The notes beneath the pieces are model-generated. The model had not been told where the DNA came from. It worked only from the letters and a program-made list of their open reading frames with translations, and searched no databases. The position numbers were made by a program, and so were the translations under genes. Below are positions 55,393-63,300 of a stretch of 64,000 nt of DNA, in pieces (position 1 is the stretch's first letter; each line of letters begins with the position of its first letter). Source of the DNA: Laceyella sediminis (lineage in GTDB: Bacteria > Bacillota > Bacilli > Thermoactinomycetales > Thermoactinomycetaceae). The stretch spans positions 62,001 to 126,000 of the forward strand of contig NZ_PVTZ01000003.1 of the NCBI RefSeq assembly GCF_003003125.1, in the 5' to 3' direction.

Positions 55393-56439
55393 TCAACCAT
55401 TGGCTTTCTCCAATTTTTCCGTGTGTTTCAATTCCGTGACAGCACGGATGCCTGAGGCGAACATGCATATGCGCATTTCCAATTCAATCTGCTCCAATCG
55501 CTGCATGAGCGCATCCAAATCCATGTCTGCGGCCGGTTTCAACAACGTTCGGCCAAATCCGGCCAAATCGGCCCCTAACGCAATGGCTTTAGCCGCGTCC
55601 ACGCCATGATGAAGCCCTCCGCTAGCAATGACCGGAACGTCGGGGACGTGGCGGCGCACATCGATGACACACTGTGCTGTGGGAATCCCCCATTCGCGAA
55701 AAGCATCCGCCGCGGCAAAGCGGACCGGGTTATGCGAACGATATTTTTCTACTTGGCTCCATGACGTGCCACCTGCGCCGGCCACATCGATAAACGCAAT
55801 TCCCCGCTCAACTAACGCTTTGGCTAATGGGCCGTGAATACCCCACCCCACTTCTTTCACACCCACCGGGAATTCCAACGTCCGGCACAGGTGTTCAATC
55901 TTTTGCAACAGCCCGCTGAATTGGGTGTCCCCTTCCGGCTGAAACACTTCTTGCAAAGGGTTTAGATGCAACACCAAGCCATCCGCCCCAATAAGGTCAA
56001 CCAAGCGCCGGCAATCGTCCACTTGCAATCCTTTGTTCAATTGCACGGCGCCGATGTTGGCCAGAATCGGAATGTCCGGGGCGAATTTACGCACTTGAAA
56101 CGTCTCCAATGCTTCCGCGCTCTCCAAAGCGACCCGCATCGAGCCCAGCCCCAACACCCATCCCCGCGCTTGTGCCGCCTGCGCCAACCGGCGGTTGATT
56201 TCACCCGTCTCCTTTGTGCCTCCAGTCATAGAGCTAATGAGCAAGGGCGCTTTCACCTGTTTGCCCAAAAAAGACGTCACCAAAGAAACCGCGTCGAAAT
56301 CGAGCTCCGGCAAGGCTTGGTGCCGAAAACGGTACTGTTCAAAACCGGTGGTGATCGTTTTGCCCGTCACATCCCGCTTCAGCACAATATCGATATGTTC
56401 CGCTTTGCGGCGTTTCGTTTCATCGGGCCGCTCAAGCAT
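55393..56439 (-). CDS. fni: Type 2 isopentenyl-diphosphate isomerase (FMN-dependent)
   Basis: Interconverts isopentenyl and dimethylallyl diphosphate. The 348-residue protein has KAEHIDIVL near the N-terminus, PLLISSMTGGTKETGEINRRL near 60-80, GLGSMRVALE, VGVKEVGWGIHG near 185, and IASGGLHHGVDAAKAIALGAD (approx. 270-290, FMN-phosphate loop). ATG at 56439 was chosen because GAAAGG lies nine bases upstream; it gives the usual length near 350. Confidence 0.93.
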   Translation of the reverse strand: MLERPDETKRRKAEHIDIVLKRDVTGKTITTGFEQYRFRHQALPELDFDAVSLVTSFLGKQVKAPLLISSMTGGTKETGEINRRLAQAAQARGWVLGLGSMRVALESAEALETFQVRKFAPDIPILANIGAVQLNKGLQVDDCRRLVDLIGADGLVLHLNPLQEVFQPEGDTQFSGLLQKIEHLCRTLEFPVGVKEVGWGIHGPLAKALVERGIAFIDVAGAGGTSWSQVEKYRSHNPVRFAAADAFREWGIPTAQCVIDVRRHVPDVPVIASGGLHHGVDAAKAIALGADLAGFGRTLLKPAADMDLDALMQRLEQIELEMRICMFASGIRAVTELKHTEKLEKANG

Positions 56440-56608
56440 CGTCTTCATCCTTTCGTCACGCTGTCCGTTATCAATAATATCTCCCACCCGTCTGTTTTTG
56501 TATCCTGCCAGGCAGATCATCGCATGGACACGCGTGCAAAAAAAAAAAAGCGGCTACGCGCCGAATAATGATTTTTAGAGGCACCGGATAGATTGCTACA
56601 AACGCACC

Positions 56609-57430
56609 CTAACGCCGATCCGGCACTACATCTGCCTCTTCTTCTCTTCCCCTCACCTGATCGGTGAAAATATCTAGTCTTCTTCCTTCGATTCGAACCG
56701 TACGGTTATTCAGCCAGGTTCCATCCGGCCAGCATTCATTTTCTTTAATATATATCTCTTTTGAAGGGCGAAAGGGATTCTCATTGCTCGATACTTTCAC
56801 CCTGGCCAAACACTTGGTCGTGAGGCTGGAAGCATGATTGACGGCGATGGTCAAGCGATACCTGCCGTCCGGGGAATCCACTTCCTTGATCACATCATCA
56901 TGGGCGATGAGTGTCAACACAAAAAAAGGCTGGGTGAACAGGAACACAGACCCCATTCCGACCGCCCCCAAGACGGTGATCGCTTTCGTCATCCGCCGAT
57001 CCCAGTCCTCCGTCCGCTCTTGAACCCATTGGGAGAATGGAATCCTGAAGCGGTAATCGGCATACCAATATCCCATGAAACCGGCCAAAAATAACATTTT
57101 CAGCAAAAAATCCCCTTGGTACAAAACCACCAAATAAAAAAGGGACACCACCAGATGCGTCGCCAAGGATAAGATGGCTCGGTTGGGACTAAGCTTTAAC
57201 AGAATCAAGTAGTCGATCCAAAACGTGAGTGGAAATATCACGCCATAGGTAAAGAAAAAATAGGACAGGATGATGACGCTCCAATGAATGGAGTGTCCCG
57301 GATATGCGATAATCATCAGACTCAAAACCAGCCACAGGAAAAAGCAAAAGAATCCTTTTCTGATCATATGAAGACCAAAGGATGAAAACCCTTTTGCTTG
57401 CCGACTGCTTTGTGCGTAAACTGCCTCCAC
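56609..57430 (-). CDS. Membrane protein with DUF5412-like C-terminal domain
   Basis: A 273-residue protein with about six hydrophobic helices in the first 180 residues, then an extracytoplasmic domain with SPDGRYRLTIAVNHASSL near 193 and NNRTVRIEGRRLDI near 245, similar to DUF5412 proteins. The GTG start at 57430 has AAAGGAGGG upstream. It is a single gene between fni and the yitT-like gene. Function unknown. Confidence 0.72.
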   Translation of the reverse strand: MEAVYAQSSRQAKGFSSFGLHMIRKGFFCFFLWLVLSLMIIAYPGHSIHWSVIILSYFFFTYGVIFPLTFWIDYLILLKLSPNRAILSLATHLVVSLFYLVVLYQGDFLLKMLFLAGFMGYWYADYRFRIPFSQWVQERTEDWDRRMTKAITVLGAVGMGSVFLFTQPFFVLTLIAHDDVIKEVDSPDGRYRLTIAVNHASSLTTKCLARVKVSSNENPFRPSKEIYIKENECWPDGTWLNNRTVRIEGRRLDIFTDQVRGREEEADVVPDRR

Positions 57431-57555
57431 GGGTCGCCCTCCTTTGACAAAATTGTCCGGTCAATCTTCACCATTCACCATTTTTCGCCCCGCAGTTGGC
57501 ATATTCCTTTTTTTGCAAGCTGCAAATATCTCTGCCGCGTCGGCTGACGGCAAAG

Positions 57556-57596
57556 AAAAAACCCCTTGATGCCCTAGGAACGGGACTGAAGGGGTT
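57556..57596 (-). terminator. Terminator after the YitT-like gene
   Basis: Stem AACCCCTT/AAGGGGTT enclosing a second stem, followed by U6 on the minus strand. Confidence 0.88.
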
Positions 57597-57604
57597 GCCT
57601 CACG

Positions 57605-58471
57605 CTATCCGTCTCTGCGAAAATATCCCATCACTTCAACTGTCTCCATGACATTGACAAATGCTTTGGGATCGATTTCTTTGATCAAGCGCTTCACACC
57701 AGCCAGTTCGTAGCGGGAAATGATCATGAATAACACTTTACGCCGTTCACGCGTATAGGCACCTTCACCATCCATGATCGTAATGCCTCGAACCAATTTA
57801 GAAATAAGGTGCTCTCTTACCTTTTCACCGTTATCGGTGATGATCATCAATGTTAATTTAAGGTGTTTGGTATGAATCGCATCAATGACTTTGCCGGAAA
57901 CGAAAATAGACAGCATCGTGTACAATGCGCTATCCCAATCAAACACAAAGCCAGCCACAAAGATGACAATCGCATTTAACGCAAACATGAGCATTCCCGC
58001 CGGAAGCTCTTTTTTTCGCGTCAACATAAAGATGATAATGTCGAATCCACCGGTCGAACCGGAAGATTTAAAAATCAAACCCGTGCCGATCCCGGCCAGC
58101 ACGCCGCCGAAAACCGAAGACAAAATAGGGTCTGACGAAATCGCCTTGATGGGAATCAACAATAAGGCAATCGATGTGACAGTAACCGAAAAAATCGTGT
58201 AAAACATAAACCGCTTGCCCAACTTGCAAAATCCGAGCACCATCAGCGGAAGATTGAGGGCGTAGTTGATAATCCCCGTATTGATTGGCGTAATTAGCGC
58301 CAACATCATCGCGATGCCCGCAACGCCGCTACTCAGAATCTTGTGTGGCAGCAAAAACATATTCCAAGCGAAAGCGATCAACACGGACGACAGAAAGATG
58401 TTCACGAAATTAATCACACGCAGTTTAACCATATCCACCACTTTTTCCAATCCTTTTGTTATCAAATCCAT
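57605..58471 (-). CDS. YitT family membrane protein (DUF161/DUF2179)
   Basis: A 288-residue membrane protein with five or six helices (IFLSSVLIAFAWNMFLLP, IAMMLALITPINTG, VFGGVLAGIGTGLIFKSSGS) and a C-terminal cytoplasmic DUF2179 domain (LMIITDNGEKVREHLI, then RGITIMDGEGAYTRE). Function not known for the family. The start is ambiguous: ATG 58471 is listed; GTG 58492 and ATG 58432 are possible, none with a strong ribosome binding site. Confidence 0.88.
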   Translation of the reverse strand: MDLITKGLEKVVDMVKLRVINFVNIFLSSVLIAFAWNMFLLPHKILSSGVAGIAMMLALITPINTGIINYALNLPLMVLGFCKLGKRFMFYTIFSVTVTSIALLLIPIKAISSDPILSSVFGGVLAGIGTGLIFKSSGSTGGFDIIIFMLTRKKELPAGMLMFALNAIVIFVAGFVFDWDSALYTMLSIFVSGKVIDAIHTKHLKLTLMIITDNGEKVREHLISKLVRGITIMDGEGAYTRERRKVLFMIISRYELAGVKRLIKEIDPKAFVNVMETVEVMGYFRRDG

Positions 58472-58630
58472 CCATGAGTATACCACCGGCACAGCACCAT
58501 CGACATGTCACATCGTACACATTTCCACGGTCATTTCTCTGACACCTTGTATGAATACAGCCACACCTGCGCCGCGCTATACTATCAGGTTTCCTACATG
58601 CGTTGCCGGATAAACATGAACACCGCGCTC

Positions 58631-58671
58631 AACAACAAAGCCCCTCTTTTCCGTTTAGAGGGGCTTGTTGT
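58631..58671 (-). terminator. Terminator after the radical SAM gene
   Basis: Stem AGCCCCTCT/AGAGGGGCT with flanking CAACAA/TTGTTG pairing; followed by TTGTTGTTG on the minus strand. No gene in the 235-base gap. Confidence 0.75.
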
Positions 58672-58705
58672 TGATGTTAATTGTATAAGAAACTGCTGTA
58701 GAGAG

Positions 58706-60472
58706 CTAAGCCAATCGTACCGCGCCTTCATCCAATTTCATCGCGTAGCAACGCACCGGCTCCCCGCCTTTTGGCCGATATACCGCAAACAAGGCGGTTC
58801 GTTGCTCCAACACGCGGCCAGTGGCGAGATAAGCATCCAAATCAAACGGCAATATCTCCACCACGGCATGCTTATGCAAGTCCCGTTCGTTCAAGCGGTT
58901 TGAAGCAAACTCGTCCGACAAGCGCCCCGGCTGTTCAGCTGCCTGGCGCAACAAGTCGGCATGCGTGGCCTTGTCCATGTTAAAATCCCACCAAACCTTG
59001 CGAGGACGTTGTTTGTGGTTCAGGTAATAATCATATTTCATCAAGCCGAGGATTACATCCATCCGCTTGGTTCCGCGCTGTTGCAAAAAATCCCGCAAAC
59101 GCGTAAACAAATCCTCCAACTGATGGCCGATCTTCCGCCATCCGCGCGCTTCCCAATAATCACCGAATTCCTGGAAAAAATCAAACGGCGATGGGAATTC
59201 GTGCCGGATCAAATAGCCGATGGTGTGATCCATGCGGTGGGCATTCCAATATTTCTCCAAAACATCCTCCACCCGCTTGATTCGGACGATGTCCGAAAAC
59301 GGCAGGTGATCGTTGCCCAAAATTTCATAAGGGGCCCGCTCCATGAAGACGTAATTGTATTTTTCCGCATCATGGCGCATACCCGTCCCCCGTAACATCT
59401 TCAAGAAACCGAGCTGCAACTCCTCTGGCTCCAAGGCAAACACATCGTTAAAGGTCTTTTTGAACGTGGTGTAATCCTCCAACGGCAACCCCGCGATCAA
59501 ATCCAAGTGTTGAGCAATCTTACCGCTTTCTTTCACTTTGGTTACCGTCCGGGCGAGTTTGGTGAAATTTTGGCGCCGCTTCACCAGCAAATTGGTAGGA
59601 TCGTTGGTTGACTGGACACCGATTTCAAACCGGAAGATGCCCGGCGGCGCATGCTCTGCCAAAAAGTCGAGCACTTCCGGGCGCATGATGTCCGCTGTGA
59701 TCTCAAATTGAAACACGCAACCTTGGTGGTTGTCGATCAGAAACTGGAAAATTTCCATCGCATAGTCCCGTTTGATGTTAAACGTACGATCCACAAATTT
59801 AATCAGCTTGGCACCATGGTTGATCAAGTAGAGCAAGTCTTGTTTGGTACGCTCTATATCGAAATAACGGACACCCACTTCAATGCTGGACAGGCAAAAC
59901 TGGCAACTAAATGGACACCCCCGGCTCGTCTCAAAATAAACGACGCGATTGGACAAGTGGGCCACATCCTCCGGGAAGCGGTGCGGAGATGGCAAGTGAT
60001 TCAAGTCCAATTTGGGGCGCGGGGGGTTGATCCGCACCTCGTCCCCATCGCGGTAGGCCAAACCCAATACAAAATGGAACTTCTGCTCACCGCGCAATTC
60101 GGTCAATAGCTGGTGAAATGTAGCTTCCCCCTCGCCGACGACAATGAAGTCGACTTGGGGTAGACGCTTCATCCAATAATCGGTGTCATAGGAAACCTCT
60201 GGCCCTCCTAGTACAATCTTCACATCCGGCTTCACTTTCTTCAGCATGTCGATCACGGTGATCGTCTCTTCTATATTCCAGATGTAACAAGAGAACCCCA
60301 CCACATCAGGTTGTCGTCCATACAGGTCGGACACAATGTTCATCACTGGGTCCTTGATGGTGTATTCGACAATCTCGATCTCAAAATCCCGCTCACTGTA
60401 CGCCTTCAGATAACGCAAGGCCAATGAGGTGTGGATATATTTTGCATTCAATGTAGCTAGCGCGATTTTCAT
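58706..60472 (-). CDS. B12-binding radical SAM protein (DUF4080 type)
   Basis: A 588-residue protein with an N-terminal cobalamin-binding domain (residues 1-140), then a radical SAM core with the 4Fe-4S motif SRGCPFSCQFCLSS near 190, SAM-binding FEIGVQSTN near 282, and a C-terminal DUF4080 domain. The ATG at 60472 follows GAGGT. By family it may transfer methyl or modify a tetrapyrrole/nucleotide; the substrate is unknown. No neighbour hints at a pathway. Confidence 0.88.
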   Translation of the reverse strand: MKIALATLNAKYIHTSLALRYLKAYSERDFEIEIVEYTIKDPVMNIVSDLYGRQPDVVGFSCYIWNIEETITVIDMLKKVKPDVKIVLGGPEVSYDTDYWMKRLPQVDFIVVGEGEATFHQLLTELRGEQKFHFVLGLAYRDGDEVRINPPRPKLDLNHLPSPHRFPEDVAHLSNRVVYFETSRGCPFSCQFCLSSIEVGVRYFDIERTKQDLLYLINHGAKLIKFVDRTFNIKRDYAMEIFQFLIDNHQGCVFQFEITADIMRPEVLDFLAEHAPPGIFRFEIGVQSTNDPTNLLVKRRQNFTKLARTVTKVKESGKIAQHLDLIAGLPLEDYTTFKKTFNDVFALEPEELQLGFLKMLRGTGMRHDAEKYNYVFMERAPYEILGNDHLPFSDIVRIKRVEDVLEKYWNAHRMDHTIGYLIRHEFPSPFDFFQEFGDYWEARGWRKIGHQLEDLFTRLRDFLQQRGTKRMDVILGLMKYDYYLNHKQRPRKVWWDFNMDKATHADLLRQAAEQPGRLSDEFASNRLNERDLHKHAVVEILPFDLDAYLATGRVLEQRTALFAVYRPKGGEPVRCYAMKLDEGAVRLA

Positions 60473-60652
60473 TCGATTCAACCTCATCACTTTGTTCTCA
60501 AATCCATTGTCTCCGCGTCGGGAAACAATCCTGCCCCTATTCTACACTGTTCCCAGTTAAAAAGGGAATCTCCACCCATATTTCATAATCCGCCCCTGCC
60601 ACGGAATATGCTGTAGCATGCACATAGCTAACGCAGAAATGGAGGGTACGGA

Positions 60653-60733
60653 TTGAAATCATACTCTGTCTTGATCCGGTCCTACTCGTACTCGCACCGA
60701 TTCTCGATAAGCAAGGCCCTTGGGGAAGGCTGA
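60653..60733 (+). CDS. Possible 26-residue Ser/Tyr-rich peptide
   Basis: A plus-strand ORF starting with TTG at 60653, six bases after GGAGGG, ending TGA at 60733 just before a bidirectional terminator. The product contains SYSVLIRSYSYSHRFSISK, basic and rich in Ser and Tyr, without a hydrophobic signal. A weak promoter (TATGCT near 60608) may serve it. Chance ORF is possible, but the ribosome binding site and terminator are well placed. Confidence 0.35.
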   Translation: MKSYSVLIRSYSYSHRFSISKALGEG

Positions 60734-60739
60734 TTCCAT

Positions 60740-60777
60740 AAGAAAACCCCTGCCAGTCACGGCAAGGGCTTCTTTTA
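60740..60777 (-). terminator. Bidirectional terminator between the 26-codon ORF and the GNAT gene
   Basis: Stem CCCCTGCC/GGCAAGGG with one mismatch and flanking AGAA/TTCT pairing, and U-rich runs on both sides. Confidence 0.8.
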
Positions 60778-60785
60778 TGCCCGAA

Positions 60786-61358
60786 TCACACATCACTTAT
60801 CTTCTCCCTTTCCGCTTGCTCCCAATCCTCCCGGGTCAGGGCATAGATAAGATGATCCTCCCACACTTGATTGATATATAGATATCGTTTGGACAACCCT
60901 TCATAGCGAAAACCCGTTTTTTCAAGAACCCGACTAGACCGCCGATTGCGTGGCATCACCGCCGCTTGCACCCGGTGCAAATCCGCTTCATTGAAGGCGA
61001 AACGAAGTGCCAGCCCCACTGCTTCGACCATCAATCCTTTTCCTTGTTGCTCCTCGGCGATGAAATAGCCTAAAGTGCAGTTTTGCCAGACCCCGCGCAC
61101 GACATTGCTCAAATTGACCCTGCCTATTAATGAACCCGTCTCATTTAGAAAAATGCCGAACCCATACCCTTGATCCTGATCCCACTTTGCCAAATCGCGC
61201 TCAATCACTTCCAGTTGCCCGGCCATCGTAAAATGACTATCGGGAAACCTTGGTTCAAACGGCTCCAAATACTGCCGATTGGCCACCCGCAACTGCAACA
61301 GCGCTTCTGCATCTTCCCGTTCCAAACGGCGAATCGTGATTCGTTCTGTTGACAGCAT
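60786..61358 (-). CDS. RimJ/RimL-type N-acetyltransferase
   Basis: A 190-residue GNAT of the RimJ family, which acetylate N-termini of proteins such as ribosomal proteins. It has TERITIRRLEREDAE at the N-terminus, IGRVNLSNVVRG near 78, and the CoA motif CTLGYFIAEEQQGKGLMVEA near 95-112, then RNRRSSRVLEKTGF near 137. GGTGGAGA precedes the ATG. Substrate unknown. Confidence 0.9.
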   Translation of the reverse strand: MLSTERITIRRLEREDAEALLQLRVANRQYLEPFEPRFPDSHFTMAGQLEVIERDLAKWDQDQGYGFGIFLNETGSLIGRVNLSNVVRGVWQNCTLGYFIAEEQQGKGLMVEAVGLALRFAFNEADLHRVQAAVMPRNRRSSRVLEKTGFRYEGLSKRYLYINQVWEDHLIYALTREDWEQAEREKISDV

Positions 61359-61432
61359 GACTCATCTCCACCCTTTTTTTCGTATATTCCCAATCATCGG
61401 GTTTACAGTATAAATGGGAAATGGTGAGAAAG

Positions 61433-61463
61433 TCAAAAAACCCGGGTCCTTGATCAACCCGGG
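61433..61463 (-). terminator. Terminator after the acidic secreted-protein gene
   Basis: CCCGGG/CCCGGG stem with inner TTGATCAA, followed by TTTTTTGAC on the minus strand. Confidence 0.85.
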
Positions 61464-61483
61464 CGTGATGCATAAGCCTAGCT

Positions 61484-62428
61484 TTATCGGTATGCGTTTT
61501 TCACATAATCGGTACTAAATTGGCCCAATCCATTGAAGTAACTATCGGTCAGTCGGGCGGGATCGGTAGCCATGGCCCCACGAGCGACAGAATCATCTTT
61601 GTCATCCCATCCCCATGCGGCGTTGGCCGCGTTATCCTTGCCATTGTCTCCGGCAAACGTCCCCCAGCTGGCAAAGGTTTGACTGTCTGAACGGTGATCC
61701 CACAACCCCCCGGCTTCAAATGTGTTTACCAACCGATATTTAACATGGCGATCATTCCCATGCTCCGGCACCTCTGCTACTGAACGGTCTGGGTAGTAGA
61801 TCACACCATCTCCACCTGGGAATTCTCCACCGTTCCACGCTTTCAGTCCATGCCCCTTCGCTTCTTGGAAAGTAGCCGGGTGCAACGCACCGTCATAAGT
61901 CACCATCCGCAATTGGCCGTCAATATTCTCTTCCCCATCGGTAAGCGGACTGCCCGCTGGAGTGAAAGAATAGAAGTTGGTGTGGAAGACGGTGACCATG
62001 CCTTCCAATTTGCCGTAGGCGCTCCCATCCTTCCGCACAATCGCCATGGCTCCCTCCATGTCATTCTCATGTGTGTCTAGCCCGAAATCGGGATAATCCA
62101 CCCAATCACGCGGATGAAAAAAGCTGTAGACGATATACCAGTGAGTGCCAGTCTCCACGACAGAATAGTATACAGTCGCCCGCAGGCGGCCTAGATCATC
62201 GTCTTGGTTTTCCCAATTGTTTTTGGCGTTCCAATCCCCGTCATAGTCGACCGCTGTCAAGTAATCGGCGTCCGCGTCAGTATCATCCGTATCCTGATAG
62301 TGAACAGGAGCCCAGCGATAAGCCAAGTCCAAATCGTCGGCCGCTTTTGCTGGTTGGGGCCATACGACCGATGTACACACTACCACCACCGCACAACAAA
62401 TCCATGTTTTCCATCGGCTAAAATCCAT
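61484..62428 (-). CDS. Acidic secreted protein of unknown function
   Basis: A 314-residue exported protein with a Sec signal (ICCAVVVVCTSVVWPQPAKAA), an Asp-rich stretch near residue 45-60 that could bind calcium, WAPVHYQDT near 40, HWYIVYSFFHPRDW near 97 and LDTHENDMEG near 117. Those His/Asp/Glu-containing motifs recur in secreted proteins that include NPP1-type folds, but I cannot assign a family with confidence. AAGGAGGAG precedes the ATG. It is monocistronic, divergent from yyaC. Confidence 0.75.
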   Translation of the reverse strand: MDFSRWKTWICCAVVVVCTSVVWPQPAKAADDLDLAYRWAPVHYQDTDDTDADADYLTAVDYDGDWNAKNNWENQDDDLGRLRATVYYSVVETGTHWYIVYSFFHPRDWVDYPDFGLDTHENDMEGAMAIVRKDGSAYGKLEGMVTVFHTNFYSFTPAGSPLTDGEENIDGQLRMVTYDGALHPATFQEAKGHGLKAWNGGEFPGGDGVIYYPDRSVAEVPEHGNDRHVKYRLVNTFEAGGLWDHRSDSQTFASWGTFAGDNGKDNAANAAWGWDDKDDSVARGAMATDPARLTDSYFNGLGQFSTDYVKNAYR

Positions 62429-62619
62429 ACGTTCTCCTCCTTCAAATCAATTATCACACTTTTCGATCTTACTAATAAATTCTTATCTCAACAAGAGAAT
62501 ATCCTATAAACCAACAAAAAATTGATCCATTCTTAAAGGAACATGATAAACTATTACCGATATTTAGGAGCCTGATCCCACTGACTGCGCGATGGATCAA
62601 GTTTTTGTTGGAGGTTTTC

Positions 62620-63174
62620 ATGGAGAAAGAAAAGTGGCAAATCCCTTTCGATCACCCCAATGCGGTATCCCTCCTCACCCAACGCTTGGATGAGTTGCTG
62701 GCGCCGCATTCCCATCGGCCGCTTCTATGCCTGTGCATCGGAACAGACCGCAGTAGCGGCGACACCTTGGGTCCCTTGGTCGGCACGTTGCTAACTGAAG
62801 CGCCTTCACCCAAAATCCAAATCTGCGGCACCTTGGCCCAACCAGTCCATGCTTTTAGCTTGAATCAAACGGTCGCCGAAATCAAACAACTCGCCAACGC
62901 ACCGTTCATTATCGCCATCGACGCCAGCCTGGGCAAACAGAAAGAAGTCGGCATGGTTGAAGTTGGGGAAGGTGCGCTTGTTCCGGGAAAAGGTGTCGGC
63001 AAAAAACTGCCACCGGTTGGGGACATCCATATCAAGGGCTTCGTCAACGCTGCCGGAGCTATGCCCTCTCACATTCTGCAAACCACCCGATTCCATGTGA
63101 CGTATGAGATGGCAACCAAAATTAGCCGCGCGCTGTTAACCGTGGCCGCGGCCCATAGCACGCCACCCGACTGA
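62620..63174 (+). CDS. yyaC: YyaC-like spore protein (DUF1256 family)
   Basis: A 184-residue protein of the YyaC/DUF1256 family, related to germination protease and seen in spore formers. It has LCIGTDRSSGDTLGPLVGT near 38, AIDASLGKQKEVG near 96 and KGFVNAAGAMPSHILQTTR near 135, typical of the family. ATG at 62620 follows GGAGG. A hairpin (ACGCCACC/GGTGGCGT, 63160-63182) spans its stop codon. Confidence 0.9.
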   Translation: MEKEKWQIPFDHPNAVSLLTQRLDELLAPHSHRPLLCLCIGTDRSSGDTLGPLVGTLLTEAPSPKIQICGTLAQPVHAFSLNQTVAEIKQLANAPFIIAIDASLGKQKEVGMVEVGEGALVPGKGVGKKLPPVGDIHIKGFVNAAGAMPSHILQTTRFHVTYEMATKISRALLTVAAAHSTPPD

Positions 63175-63182
63175 GGTGGCGT
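63160..63182 (+). terminator. Hairpin spanning the yyaC stop
   Basis: Perfect eight-base stem ACGCCACC/GGTGGCGT with a seven-base loop; no U-run. May be a weak terminator. Confidence 0.35.
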
Positions 63183-63300
63183 CCGGCTCAACATTTGTCC
63201 TCGAGAATGTTTCCTGATACATTGAAATTATCAGCTAGATCTTTATGCTTGGCCATGTGCAAACATTCTTTTTAACTATCGTCGAAAACGGAGCGGATGA

